From positions 7,321,909 through 7,385,908 of the forward strand of contig CM026427.1 of NCBI GenBank assembly GCA_014871385.1: a stretch of 64,000 bases of DNA, given 5' to 3'. The notes beneath the pieces were generated by a model that did no database searches, was not told where the DNA came from, and was given only the letters and a program-made list of their open reading frames with translations. Of the stretch, positions 35,540 to 47,400 are shown piece after piece (the stretch's first letter is position 1; each line of letters begins with the position of its first letter). The translations under genes and the position numbers were made by a program. The DNA comes from Ceratodon purpureus (lineage: Eukaryota > Streptophyta > Bryopsida > Pseudoditrichales > Ditrichaceae).

Positions 35540-36675
35540 ATAAACTGAACTGCTCTTTGTAAATTATCTACTACTTTTTGTACTTGCCATGATACACCAC
35601 CGCCGAACGAGAAACTGAAGCAGAACTGGACAAAAAATTTGATCTTACACGTCATACTTCATCAGTCAGTCAAATGTCACTCAATTTACCTTGAAAAGGC
35701 CCATTTACTGTTTGTGATAGAAGTGGTTCTTACAAAGAATAACAGTGAACAATGTTAGAAGATCATGCCAGAAATTTGACACCTCTCCTCTCAATGTTTG
35801 GGAAATATGGACGGCTAAAAGTTTAATGTTTGACAATTAAACTTAGTACACAAGCAGTTGGAGCACATGAACAAGGATAATATATATGCTCAAGCACCAT
35901 GTGTTGCCCAGAAAGTCAAGAGTACCACAGCCCAGTGGTGCCCAGTTAGTCAAGAAGAACACGGCCTGGTGGTGCTCGGTCTTATCGCAAATCACTTTAT
36001 TGTTGATTCGTTAATAACTTTTCTACTTGTTCACCTTGTTATGCTCTTCCCAGTCTGCAACTTTCAGAATATTTTTCAGTGTAGTTTCATCGAGTGACCT
36101 GTATGACTTCTCATATCACTGGTCAAGATAAGGAAAAAATCCTCAGAGAAAAGGCTCACTTCCTTGTGAAGTGAAGAATGGGAGTACTCCATCGTGTGAG
36201 CTGATTCATAACGTTCTGGAGCAGGTATTAACTGGTAACCCTTGAATGTAAATTTGAGCTCCTTTATTCCTTGCTTCATCTACTTTAAGTATCTCTGGAT
36301 TAAAGTAGAACTAAGTAGAAGTGGAGACCAGATGCTGGTTTATTAAAAACAAAAATTATGTCATGTAAATGTGTTGTGGAGTTTGATAGGTTGCATGTTT
36401 GTTGCATTAACTTAATTTCACTGTTCAATCAAGGAATTCAAGCTCCACTATTCAATCAAGCTTTGTTTTAATTTGTTGTAATGAGTTACAATGCCTAATT
36501 GATGTCTCCCGTTTAAACAAAATTCATCTATCATCACGTATAGAGTAAGTTAACCTACGCTAACAGCTAAAGAACTTTCTCATGCAAGAAAAAGAGAGAT
36601 GAACGTATTAAAGATCTACCTCCTGGCTCAACCGAGAGCCAACATAGAAACAGGCCTTTAGGCTGCAGAAACTAC
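35540..36675. other. B3 gene 3' region and spacer
   Basis: This contains the presumed 3' untranslated region of the B3 gene, then ordinary AT-rich spacer. Frames at 35858-36097 and similar are short and featureless. Confidence 0.4.
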
Positions 36676-36698
36676 TTGGACAGAGCTCCCAGCCGACA

Positions 36699-37990
36699 AT
36701 GCATAATAGTCGGCAAATCTGTACTGGGAGACCGTGCCATAAAACAGTGCACGGAACCACGCCATTGGCCAAGAGGGAATATTCCACCGGCCCGGAACCA
36801 CCCCCCTATGACCGCGAAGGAGAGCGATGCGAAGTTCCCTCTTCATCGATCGCCACCTTCCTCGTTGCGCTGCGCGATGCGAGGCGATGGCCCTTGGCGG
36901 AGGCCGACACGTACCATTTCCTGCGCACCAGGCTGGCCATCGTCGGTAGACTCAATCACGGACCAAGCGCCAATGCAGTCCGTCTTGTGGCACCTGAGGA
37001 ATCGTACCTCATGAAGGTGCGAACGGGCTTCGAGGGCGAGACTGAGCTTTGTGTGGAAGGAGAGGTGTTGTTTCGTGGTTTGGATTGTTGTGGTTCAGTG
37101 TCAGATTACGTCATGTTTGGGGAATGTCGATCAAAGTCTGCAGTTGAGATATATAAGCTTAGGTTTCGGATTGAGGCCAGTGCCCACCTTCCCGACACGG
37201 TCCTGCCTTCCAGTTTTTCTGCTCTTGGTTCTTGCTGGCGTGGTGGCAGTGGATGTCTCTTATTTCTGATTGTTGAGAGTGTTAGGTGTCTGAGTTGGAC
37301 TGGATTGCCGACGACAGCACGGCGGTGTTTTAGACTTCACGGTGAGATTGTAAGTGCTAGTTTCTTAGTACCTGAGTTCTTATGTCAAGAATTCTGAACG
37401 CATTTTTCATAGTTTTGTGGAAGCCTGGAGTCAGCTGCGCCCCTTCTCTGAGAAACTCATGTTTCCGTTTTTTCCGAGAGAAGTGTTCAACTTCGCATTC
37501 ATCATCACATTGATCTTCACACTGGTCTAGCAGTTGTTTGATTTAGAATGAGGTAGAGATTGCAAAACATGTGAGTCGCTTGAATCTGTTGGTGCTTCGC
37601 CTAGGTTATTGTTAGCCAACTGCTGGCCCACTGCAGCTTACTATGGTGCGAAGTTGTGAACTGACAAACTAGCCTGAAAAATTCAGGGGATAAAATTCTG
37701 ATGGGTAATACTCTGTGTTTTGCACTTTGAGAAAGAAGGGGATCAATAAGTTCATTGGCACTACGATTTCGAAAGAAACAGCTTGTAACATGGCATTCTA
37801 CATTGCTTTGCGCGCAGGATCCTGCTGATGATAACAAGACACCTGCACCAGATACTGTCGCCAATGCCTACGATCGATTTGCTTTAATAGGGATACAGAA
37901 TCTGCACGAATGTAATTTATGTATTCAAAACATTTCTGGATTACACACTAAAGCAGTAGGCTCCCTAGACTCGGTCGCTCCATTCCGTCG
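36699..37990 (+). other. coding-like stretch, unresolved gene
   Basis: From about 36700 to 37070 the plus strand is GC-rich and open, giving a peptide with ALRDARRWPLAEADTYHFLR, then NAVRLVAPEESYLMKV and ETELCVEGE just before a GT. At 37819, after GCGCGCAG, a second open block reads DPADDNKTPAPDTVANAYDR. The two blocks could be exons of one gene upstream of the C2H2-AP2 gene, but start, connecting exons and family are unknown. An overlapping +1 frame (36676-37014) is also open, so the true frame of the first block is not certain. Confidence 0.25.
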
Positions 37991-38289
37991 TAGCCTATGA
38001 GAGTCTTGATCTAATACTGTCATGATACTCTGAAGTTCCTGATATCTGTGATCTGCTCTTCAACCCAGTGAGTATCCCTTGCATTTAGTTTCCACAACTG
38101 GACAGGCGAACTTGGAATCCGAATTTGAATTAGTGTCATTCAGAAGTCAGCATTGTACACTGAATGAGGTAGAGTTTAGAAAAACCAATGCTATCCTATC
38201 CATTGTGACCCACTGTCCACGTGAATGTTCACTTCCTAGAACTGAGGCTCTGCAGATTCCACTAGTCTAGCCGTGTCTACATTACATCA

Positions 38290-39135
38290 ATGGCGCGAAT
38301 TAGTAGAACCACTTCGTATAGCAGCGACAGCGGCGGAAGCCAGGCTGGGTCACCAGGACCATCAACCCGACCCGGTTCAAAAACCTACATGTGCAAAGTC
38401 TGCGGGAACGAATTCTCGTCGGGTCAGTCTCTGGGCGGCCACATGAACGTACACCGCCGTGACCAGCGCTCTCCGAGCTCCTCCCACTCTGGCGCCGATT
38501 ATCATTCGCCGGGTACCGATCACCAGAGCGGCCAGAATGACTGGTCGCAGTCATACAAAGGAGTGCGGTACCGAAAGGAACAGAACAAGTGGGTGGCAGA
38601 GATTCGCCCCCCGAAGGCGAATCGAACCTGGTGGTTGGGCACCTACTCCACTGCGCGGGAAGCGGCTTACGCTTACGACGTCGCCATCACGTACTTCGGC
38701 AGCGAAACCTCGCTCAACTTCGACGGTCACCCGATTTACGAGCAGATCCCGAAGATCGATACCGATTTGCCAAACCAGGACTTCGCCGCGCAGCTGCGAA
38801 AGGTGGTGAAGAAGTATGGAAAGATGGCGATGGAGTCGGGAGCAGGGCCTTCAACAGGGTATCAAGAGGAGACCGGTAGGTCATCAGACCGGGATCAAGC
38901 AGGTCATCAACCGCAGGTTCTTTCCTGGGAGGATTTTCCGACCACATTGCCGCCTCCAGATTCAACGACCTCGGATTACAACCCCTTCAATGTGGACGAC
39001 ATGATGCCACAGGCTGACCCATCTGAGTACAATTATCAGGGTCAAGTTAACGACTCTGAGGCTAGTTTGTATTATGGATATGGATATCAGCAGCAATATG
39101 GTTGGCCACCTTACAATCCTCGGGATTACAGCTGA
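38290..39135 (+). CDS. fusion transcription factor: Q-type C2H2 zinc finger plus AP2/ERF domain
   Basis: An intronless frame of 281 residues with ATG at 38290. Residues 33-57 form a C2H2 finger (CKVC…H51, H55; spacing C-X2-C-X12-H-X3-H) whose helix reads GQSLGGHMNVH, a variant of the plant-specific QALGGH motif. Residues 89-146 form an AP2/ERF domain (YKGVRYRKEQNKWVAEIR, WWLGTYSTAREAAYAYDVA, SETSLNFDG). The N-terminus is Ser/Gly/Pro-rich. The C-terminal half is rich in Asp, Pro, Tyr and Gln, which fits an activation region, and I see no EAR repressor motif. Both domains are DNA-binding, so the protein may recognise a composite site in the nucleus. Both reside in one uninterrupted exon, so this is not an artefact of joined gene models. 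Usually the two domains belong to separate families. Confidence 0.95.
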   Translation: MARISRTTSYSSDSGGSQAGSPGPSTRPGSKTYMCKVCGNEFSSGQSLGGHMNVHRRDQRSPSSSHSGADYHSPGTDHQSGQNDWSQSYKGVRYRKEQNKWVAEIRPPKANRTWWLGTYSTAREAAYAYDVAITYFGSETSLNFDGHPIYEQIPKIDTDLPNQDFAAQLRKVVKKYGKMAMESGAGPSTGYQEETGRSSDRDQAGHQPQVLSWEDFPTTLPPPDSTTSDYNPFNVDDMMPQADPSEYNYQGQVNDSEASLYYGYGYQQQYGWPPYNPRDYS

Positions 39136-40029
39136 GTGAGTTAACATGATTACTTCGTGAGTTTAGTTGTATTATACGTTCCTCAGATGTACATGGATTA
39201 GGAAAGTTTCCCGGTGAAGGTGTGCTACTGATTAAACTACACATATATGAGAGGAGCTTAGCTGAGACCTGTACATGTTGTATCCGATCCTAATGAAGAT
39301 CGAGTCTTACAGTTTGAGTTCGAGCTTGATGCAGTTTGTACTGGATGGTGGTGAAGTTCTGATGTTATAGCTGGATCGTACATATGCTAGTCTTTGTACA
39401 ATGGCTTAAACCTAGGCTTAAACCTTAGAGGTAGCCTGCATTAGAGAGGGATTTGCACATGTAAAGTGAACTTGATCATGTCAATGAAAGGGCTGAAGCT
39501 TGTGCATCAATCGCTCTGATTACAGCATGTGAGCATAGTAAACTTTTGCTGGACATGATGCAACGATTTCTGTGGAAAGACATGAACTATGAAGTCGGAA
39601 TCCTAGAACCACATCCGCGAATTTGGGTTTTATGATCTGAGTAAAGACCATCCAGGTCATTGATGAATTCCAAAGTTAACCCTAACTGCTAAGAACGCCA
39701 CTTTTTGGAGGGACACCTCTAAACTGCTACCAACTCTAAACCAGATCATGCCAACCAACTGCAAAAAAAAGAGTTTATAAATTTATTTTCTGAACTGTAG
39801 TAGATACTCGCCAGTCTGATTTTCAACTACTACATGTATAAGGTTTGAATTTTCTCTATCTTACTATGATGAAATCAAGTGTAAATTGTGTGTTTGAATT
39901 ATCCTTGCACATGACACAACTGCATCTCTATGGGATTCTTCCATACTTCACATAATACAAAATACCACAATTTTTCACAAAATGTTGCCACTTTCTTCTT
40001 GACAAAAGTGATAAGCTCTATTATCGAGG
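39136..40029. other. 3' region of the C2H2-AP2 gene and spacer
   Basis: Presumed 3' untranslated sequence of the fusion gene followed by AT-rich spacer up to the downstream end of HSF copy 2. No other gene seen. Confidence 0.45.
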
Positions 40030-40621
40030 TTGTACAAGACTTTCAATTTCTGCAAGTCATCAAATTGTAAGAAAAATCCTTCACACACCGCCACAGTAAC
40101 ACTAGTCCAAATACTGTTCAATCTCTCTAATCACACCATCGCAGGACCGAACCGGTATTCATCAGTTCGTTTGACGAACACCATAGAAAGACCCTACAAC
40201 CTACGTCCTACCACCAAAACGGACTTAGTACTTAGTGTACACTATTAACAGTCTTTGATATAAAAATGCAAGATGCATTAATTTCAAATCGTCGGGACAA
40301 AAAAATTACGGTGAGACTCTGTTGCATCTCAATAGTGGTGACTGGTGGCTTAACTAATCTAGACCTCAAGAGCAATCAGATATCTGTCCTAAGAGCAGCT
40401 GATTAGAGCAATCTGTCTGGTACAGCTCCAGGCACTTCGGATCTCCTTCACTAACAATAGTTAATGTCTCAGATACCCTCCAGCGAGCATGATCACTGAC
40501 CGTCTCAATTAATCTCCTAAACTAGCGCGCTAGCCAGTGTTGATCGGACGAAAAACCCTCTATATACCCATCACTCGAGTTTAACATCATGCTCTCCTGC
40601 CTGCACTTACCTTTGCTCTCT
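40030..40621 (-). other. 3' untranslated and downstream region of HSF copy 2
   Basis: Counterpart of 20570-21155 with shared strings in the same order (AAGAAAAATCCTTCA, ACTTAGTGTACA, CAAATCGTCGGGACAAAAA, CAGTGTTGATCGGACGAAAA). It is more diverged than the coding exons and includes small insertions and deletions. Confidence 0.6.
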
Positions 40622-43351
40622 CTACCCAGGTGCAAGCTGCCCCATTTGAACCGACAGCTGCTCAACACTAGGCTTCTTGGACCACATATCCCTCGCTTCC
40701 CCACCATCTTCACCACCTAAAACTTCCGCAGAATCTCCCACGGTCTCGTCTCCATCTTCTTTACCATCAAAACCTAAATTCAACTCATGCTCTAGTTCGT
40801 GATCTACTGCTGATGGACTCCCATTCAGGAGTTGCTCCCAAAATATATCATTGACAGCTGGACTATCCGGGCTCAAAATCTCCTCCTCAACCTCCGAAAG
40901 AAGCCTGCCACTCTCGACATGAAACTCCATGGGTTCTCCAGAAAGATCCTCTGATATCATATCCCCATTCAGGTATTTATTCCCATTGTCCATATTAACC
41001 GCACCTGGCAAGAGAATCAAGTGCAACCATCAGTCACAATGTCAGTGATTCAAATCCAATCAGATGTAGAAGAGTGAACTTTTCGCGGCATCACTTCAGC
41101 TTCGCAGACCACATTGAACAGTTATATAGAACTCACCAGCAATTATTCAAGAATCTAGTGGCATCGTAAGCGTCCACTAACACAGCAGACCGACAACACA
41201 CTGAAGATGCAGCTACCAAATTGAGACAAATTTTATAGGAAATTCCAATAAAGCCATGATTACCGTGACGCGATCCAAAAAGGACACAGCACTATGTAAA
41301 ACGATAACAACCACATTGCTAATAAATCGAACAACTACAGTACAGGAAAAGTACTTTATCGCTGATCGCAAAAAAACACTCGCATACAGAGTGGTCAAAC
41401 AATTCTCCGCAAATAAAGCCACCTAGTCACAGAAGCACATACCTTCTAGCCTTGGAATTCGAAGTGCCAAATGTGGAGGCAGAGGCAGCTCATCATGCTC
41501 GGGTGAGGCATCCATCAACACAGGTCCTGGAAGTGCATCACTCAGCCCTGGTGTATTCATTTCCGTCAGTGTCACGCCTGACTGCCGATTCGTCCCACCA
41601 GCTGGACCAGAAGGGGCCGACCCCAGGTCCCTAAACAACGCCTCCAGAGGGCCATCGTCCAGACTGGGTGACGATGCCGCGTCTGTTGAGTTGAAAAACT
41701 GCATGATCATCGCGCGAGCACCATTGCCATCGCCGCCTCCGTTCGCATTGTACGCCACTATTTGGTTGTCAGCTGGGATATCCGACCCAACTGAATCGTC
41801 TTCGCTGGAGTCTTGTTTGGGCAAACGTCGTTTCTTTCGCACCGTAGTTGCAAGCCTCTTCTTCTCCGATTGCTGCATGAGCTGGGCAAGAAAGCTCGGA
41901 TTCTGCATGGCTTTCGCAAGAAACGACATCATCTGTTGCTGCCGATTCTCCGTTGTCAGCAGTCGTTGCCCCATTGCCTGCGCAGATCATATTGCAATGT
42001 AAAGCAAACACGTGAACAAACAACAGCTAAGGCCCTCTTTAAGATCAGCAATTCGATTGTGAACCCTACAGAAAGCTCAATTATTCGCACATACATCCAC
42101 CAGGACCTTAGCTAAGGCCTGCATGTGCATATTGCACCTCACAATGCCCCACAAATGTCAGAGCTATATCACTTTACGAGGTCGGCTCAAACAACAAACG
42201 GATGTCAAGGTTGCCAATCCAAGAAAAGACGAACACGTTCTTCATCAGCCAATTTCAATTACCTGCATGTCTCGTTCCGTGTTCTGCTGCTGTTGTCTTA
42301 AACGTACCAACTCCATCATCAATATATTCTTATCTCTTTTCAGCCTTTCAATTTCTCCTTCAAGCCCAAACTTCCCAACTTCTACACACGGCCCCACTGA
42401 TGCCGGCTCGCTTAGCTGGTGCTGAAGCTGTGGCTGGGGCTGTGCTGGTTGCTGCGAATGCGTCGCTGGTTTGCGCCTATGAATGGTCCGTAAAAGGTCC
42501 CGCCTACCACGCAAAAACCCCTCGTTTGCAAACTCCCATCGATCAGGGTCCACTTTTCGAAACCCCTGCACCCGTTTCAACCGAATTCCTTCCATCAACA
42601 TGAGCCAAAAAGTAAATACTTTCCAGTCCCCAAAACCCATAACAACACAAGGAATCCTCAAAAATTATCAAAACCACAACACCCCTGCCAATCATAATTA
42701 CTAGTGAGTCCCCTGCCACCACTAAACCCATGCATAGACCATCCAAGCGTCAACAATTCATCACACCACTAAAACGCCCTCCAGACACGACAAATTGGCT
42801 CACTAATCAAATTGTCTCCACCACCACTAAACAACCGCAGCTGCCCGCCTCAAAACTGCAGTAGTCCAAATACTCCCTAATCATTCCCCAACTCATAAAC
42901 ACAAAAACACAAAAACAAACAAAAACCGCTCCAACGCTCGCCCCCAATCCCCCACCACCCGCAAACCCAAATCGAATTCCCACCCCCAAAAACTCACATA
43001 TGTATTCAGCTGCCTCACAAAGCTCGAAAAATTATTATGCTTGAAATACTTCGGCAGCAGCTCCTGCGCGAAATCGGGAGGGTTCCACACCACGAAGCTA
43101 TTATTCCCGCTGCTCCAGGACACCACGGCATCCGTAGCAGGATCATCCACCATGTCATACGTCTTGGTCAAAAACGGCGGAGGCGCCGTACTCTGCAGCC
43201 CGTCCATGGGCTGCGGCGCCGTAGACGAGCTATGATTCCCGGACACAGACGGCGTCGGCACCACCTCCGAACTCACCAAATTCCGCTCCTGCCCCATACT
43301 CTCCTCCAACGGAGGCCAATGCGGATCCGTCTTCACCACCTGCGACACCAT
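40622..43351 (-). CDS. class A1-type heat shock transcription factor (copy 2)
   Basis: Exons on the minus strand, 43351-42998, 42565-42263, 41977-41443 and 41004-40622, give 524 residues. The layout and phases are the same as in copy 1, and exons 1 and 3 have identical lengths (354 and 535 nt). The DNA-binding domain, including the NTY/GFRK intron site, appears identical at protein level. The coiled coil, basic signal ([16 protein letters not shown]) and C-terminal LSVQMGQL are kept. The Gln/His linker is four residues shorter, and the last exon is more diverged, though the AHA-type core remains (IFWEQLL). The two genes probably bind the same heat shock elements and may form mixed trimers. 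Introns 2 and 3 differ greatly in size from copy 1. Intact by eye. Confidence 0.93.
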
Positions 43352-44280
43352 CCCTACTCCTCACTCCCAACTCCCCCTCTCTCACTCCCCCAACCCCGCC
43401 ATCGCCAAAACCCTCCAACCCGTCAAAATCCTTCAAAATCCGTCGAAATTCGCCTCCGTCACCCCGACAAGCAACCGCTTCCAACCATATGAAAACCTGA
43501 CACGGCGAATTTGCAGGCGAGTCTAGCTATCAAGTCACGACGTCACGACCACCTGGCAGAGCAGAACAACCGCAATCTGCCGTGGCAACCACTCCTCGTG
43601 CCAGGCACCTCGTAAGCTACACCGACACACATGAATTCCTACTGGATGCTCGCATCACGCCATTACGCGCGCAGTCGGGGCCGTCATCGATTAAATCGCG
43701 TTGGTGGGCAGGCGGGGCAGCGATTCCGCGACGAGCAAACATCGAAACCCTAGCGGACATGGCCGCGGAGTCCGTTCTCAGCACTCTCGGCGTGGTCCAA
43801 GGTTGCGTAACCCAAATCCGAGTTCTTCTCTGCTTTTCCTAGATTTGGAGGTTTGGAAGTTTGTCTGGGGTAGATGATAGCGGTCTTGGGGTGTGGGACG
43901 GGTATGGGTGGGGGTTCTTTATGGGGTGGTCGGGCAGGGGCGGGCAGGGAGGGGAAAAGAGTTTCGTGATGGCCCGGTTTCGACGCGGGTTCGACACCGG
44001 CGCGTCTGTCGGCGGGATGCGCCGTGGGCTCGGTCGCGGGGAGTTTCTTTTGCAGTTTTCGGATGGCGTTGGTGAGTTTGTTGGAGCTTTTTCATTTGTG
44101 GGGAGGGGGCTTTTTTTCAGTTTTGGTGCTTTACATCCAAAAGTGTTCCGTGTTGGATGAGGATCATCCGCGAGCGTTTTGATTATGTGCTTTACAGTTC
44201 GCTTTTGTGGACGTAATCGTTGAGGATGTTGATTATGGATAATAGGACCGGCAGTTCCAGTGTAGTTATGGGCTTGGCAT
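43352..44280. promoter_or_regulatory. 5' flank of HSF copy 2, possibly a divergent promoter
   Basis: GC-rich DNA upstream of the HSF start. On the plus strand an ATG at 43759 opens MAAESVLSTLGVVQ soon after a telo-like AAACCCTAG (43745-43753), with a possible donor just behind it. That could be the first exon of a divergent gene, but no downstream exon is visible in the AT-rich DNA that follows. No resemblance to the copy 1 flank beyond the leader was noticed. Confidence 0.3.
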
Positions 44281-44305
44281 GCTGTACATTGGGGGAACTT
44301 TTCAA

Positions 44306-44470
44306 AATTGAAATAGAAAAAAGAAAATTGAAATTGGAAAAGGAATATGAAAAAATTGAAATAGATAAAAGAAATTGGGATTGGAATAGGAAAAGAAATT
44401 TGGAATAGGAAAAAGAAAATTGGGATTGGAATAGGAAAAGAAAATTGGAATAGATAAAAGTAAATTGGAT
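44306..44470. repeat. purine-rich degenerate tandem repeat (GGAATAGGAAAAGAAA type)
   Basis: The plus strand is almost all A and G with T spacers: repeats of AAATTG, GGAAAAG, GGGATTGGAATAGG and GAAATAGATAAAAG in changing order. The long polypurine character is evident, and the unit is variable (about 18-36 bp). Open frames through it are a result of composition. Confidence 0.7.
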
Positions 44471-47400
44471 GGGAATACTTGATGTGTGAAAGAAAGTGGA
44501 AGTTTGGTATTGAAGGAGAAGATTATACCAAAAAGTAATTCTAATGACTAATTGATTATGTAGTAATTGACTAATTGATTATATAAATTAGCATTGTAGT
44601 AAGTGAAGTAGGTTATGCCATCTTTGTATTACATATGGTAATGATTTATAAATAATATTAATTGTAAGAATTATTGTTAGATTGTAAAGTGTACTTTAGT
44701 CTTTTCAATATAAGTTGGGTAGGATTTAATAGTATTGCCATATTTTTAGTCTTGAAACCATTCTTGATCATTAATTTAAATTGTATCAATCTTTGAAGGC
44801 CTGATTTTTGCAGCAGAAAAAACTTTTGGAGGTTTATGTCAGAAGTCCTTTGCAACTTTGTTGATTTGACAAATCTAATAAAAATGAACCATAAATCTAT
44901 ATAGAAGTGCTCCAAAATCTAAGATCTTGTATTGTTGGATAAATACTACCCATGATGGTCAGCATTAACCATAAGAAATACTAAGTTACTATGATTGTTG
45001 AAAATAATTATAGATTTCAAATAATTCATATTATAATATAAAAAAAAATGTCCTATATAATATGAAAACTTCGCTGATTAAGAAAAAGTCTATATTAAAA
45101 TGTACATTTTGTCAAACATATTAAATTTCTAAGTGTATTTTAACATAACATTCTTATCATATGTTTATGCATATCTTTATACAATAAATGTTACAAATGC
45201 ATTCATCATTTTCTTTTTAATTATTGCAAATTTTGAAAATTTAAAAAATCATTCAAAAAATAAATAAATAAATAAGTTTTCAATTTTTTATGTATTTTGC
45301 ATTTTATGAAAATTTCATATATTTGGACAATCTTTCTTAAGTTAGAATTCTAAATTCAAACTCACATAATCTTACATGATCATTTAAAATCCATTTTATT
45401 TTTTCATAGTTTACAATAATCGTAAGTATATTTGCATTGAAACACCTCAAATTTAATACAATTTATATATTCAATAATAACCAAAAACAAACAAACAAAC
45501 AAACCGAAACAAGTTTTAATTTTGTTTTCCAATTAAAAGTATAGTTATGTTAATGAGGAACTAGGAGGGGGTTTTAACCAAGAAAAATATTGAAGAAAAA
45601 TCATAGTCGTGGTGGTCGTGACATATGTAAATTCATTGGCTCTTACAACAACTATGAAAATTCAACTGTATAAGTTATTGTTAAAATACACAATAAAAAA
45701 ACTCATTTTCTATTCTATTGAAGTATTTTTGCATTTGACAAAGCACTTGAGTAGATCAAATAATTTACTTTATAATATAATAACAAAGTTTTGATTCTAT
45801 TTTATTTGATTTAAAGAAAACATGTGTACATGTTTATAATTTATGTCATGTGAAACTATTGCTAATTATATAAAAACAAACGTCAAAATATTTTTGCATT
45901 GACCTATATTCTTAGGTTCAAATTTTATGATTTAGAAATATATAAAATTTCAAGTAATTATTTGATTTTCAAGATTTCCAAGAATTAAAAAGAATTATAA
46001 ATGCATTTCTATTGTGCATTGTGCGAAGATTTACGAAACCACATTGTAAGAGAAGTATTGAAGATACATTAAGTATAATTAAAGAATTTTAAAAATCATA
46101 TAACTTGTTTTTTTGAAAAAATACATAAAATAAATTTCTTGTTAGGTTCTTTGTGGAATTGGCTCATGATGGACAAAGGACATAATGTAGGATACAAAGA
46201 CGGATGGGCACTATTTTCAATCATATAGATATGCATTATTGTATAATATATTTATTTGTAAATTTATCATGTGAATTTGAAGAAGATGCAAGTGATTATA
46301 AATTTTGGCATTGCAATGTATACTTTTTAATGAAAACTTCAAATAGCATTAAATTCAAGCATACACTTTGCATTAAATAGTGCAAGAATTTAGATCTTCT
46401 AGTTCTAAATTAGTTAAACATTTTTTTCATTGGAAATTGGTCATTATATATTCAAAAGCTACAATTAGTTTTTTGATGCAAAAATGTTTTAGTAAACAAA
46501 ACATACAATTGTTTTTTCATAAAAATTTGTAATGACTCATTTTATTACTATCTAGATTTAAAATGGCTTTAGAAATGATTGTGCAATGGTCCGATAAACA
46601 CCTATGATTTCTAGTGGTCTAGGAGCCACTACATAATCTAGTTATAAAAGTTAAGTAAGGGAATTTGACCTTGATCCTGAAGCCATGGTGAGCGCTAGAA
46701 ACTCTAAATTGTCACCCAATCTCAAATTATTTCCCTACAAAAAAAAAAAAAAAAACCTTATTAGCGGGCGAGACAAACAACGTTCCAAACCTAAAACGAC
46801 ACAAACAGCGGGACACAAACAACGGGAAAACAATTATAAAAAAAAATACTCATTAAATTGCTATTTGTTTTACTAAGATATTTATATCCTCTTTAACATC
46901 TTGTATATCTTCTACAAGGATTGTTGTCTCCTTAGGCCAGCCACAAAATCCCTCGGTCGACCTTGTCGTTGTTTTTAGAACATTTGGGAGGCTCAATTTT
47001 GGCTGAATGCATGGGCATATTCTTTTGGAGCAACCCTTGACACTGTAAGCACTTCCTTGAAAATATGCTTCCGCCGATTGTGCATAACACAAGTTTGGAT
47101 GATTGCATTGAAAAATTTCATTAATGCCGATGATGACCAATTGTTACAATCTGATTAAATCATGATCTAAACACCGCAGGTTTGAGGCATTATATTTTAT
47201 TTCCGATTGTGCATAACATAAGATTGGATGTTAGCATTGAAAAATTCCATTAATGCCGATGATGCCGATGATAGAAGCCATTCTTGTAATCCAAACACCA
47301 ATCCTAGTCAAGGATTAGTACTAGTCAATTGCAAAATTTATTTCAAACAATATTGAAAAATCGATTAACATATTTTAAAAACAAAAGCAAAGCTTGACTT

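Noticed and set aside
46853-47140. Possible gene fragment on the minus strand in the AT-rich block
   Set aside because: 95 codons with no motif, no splice partners and local repeats next to it; too weak to call.
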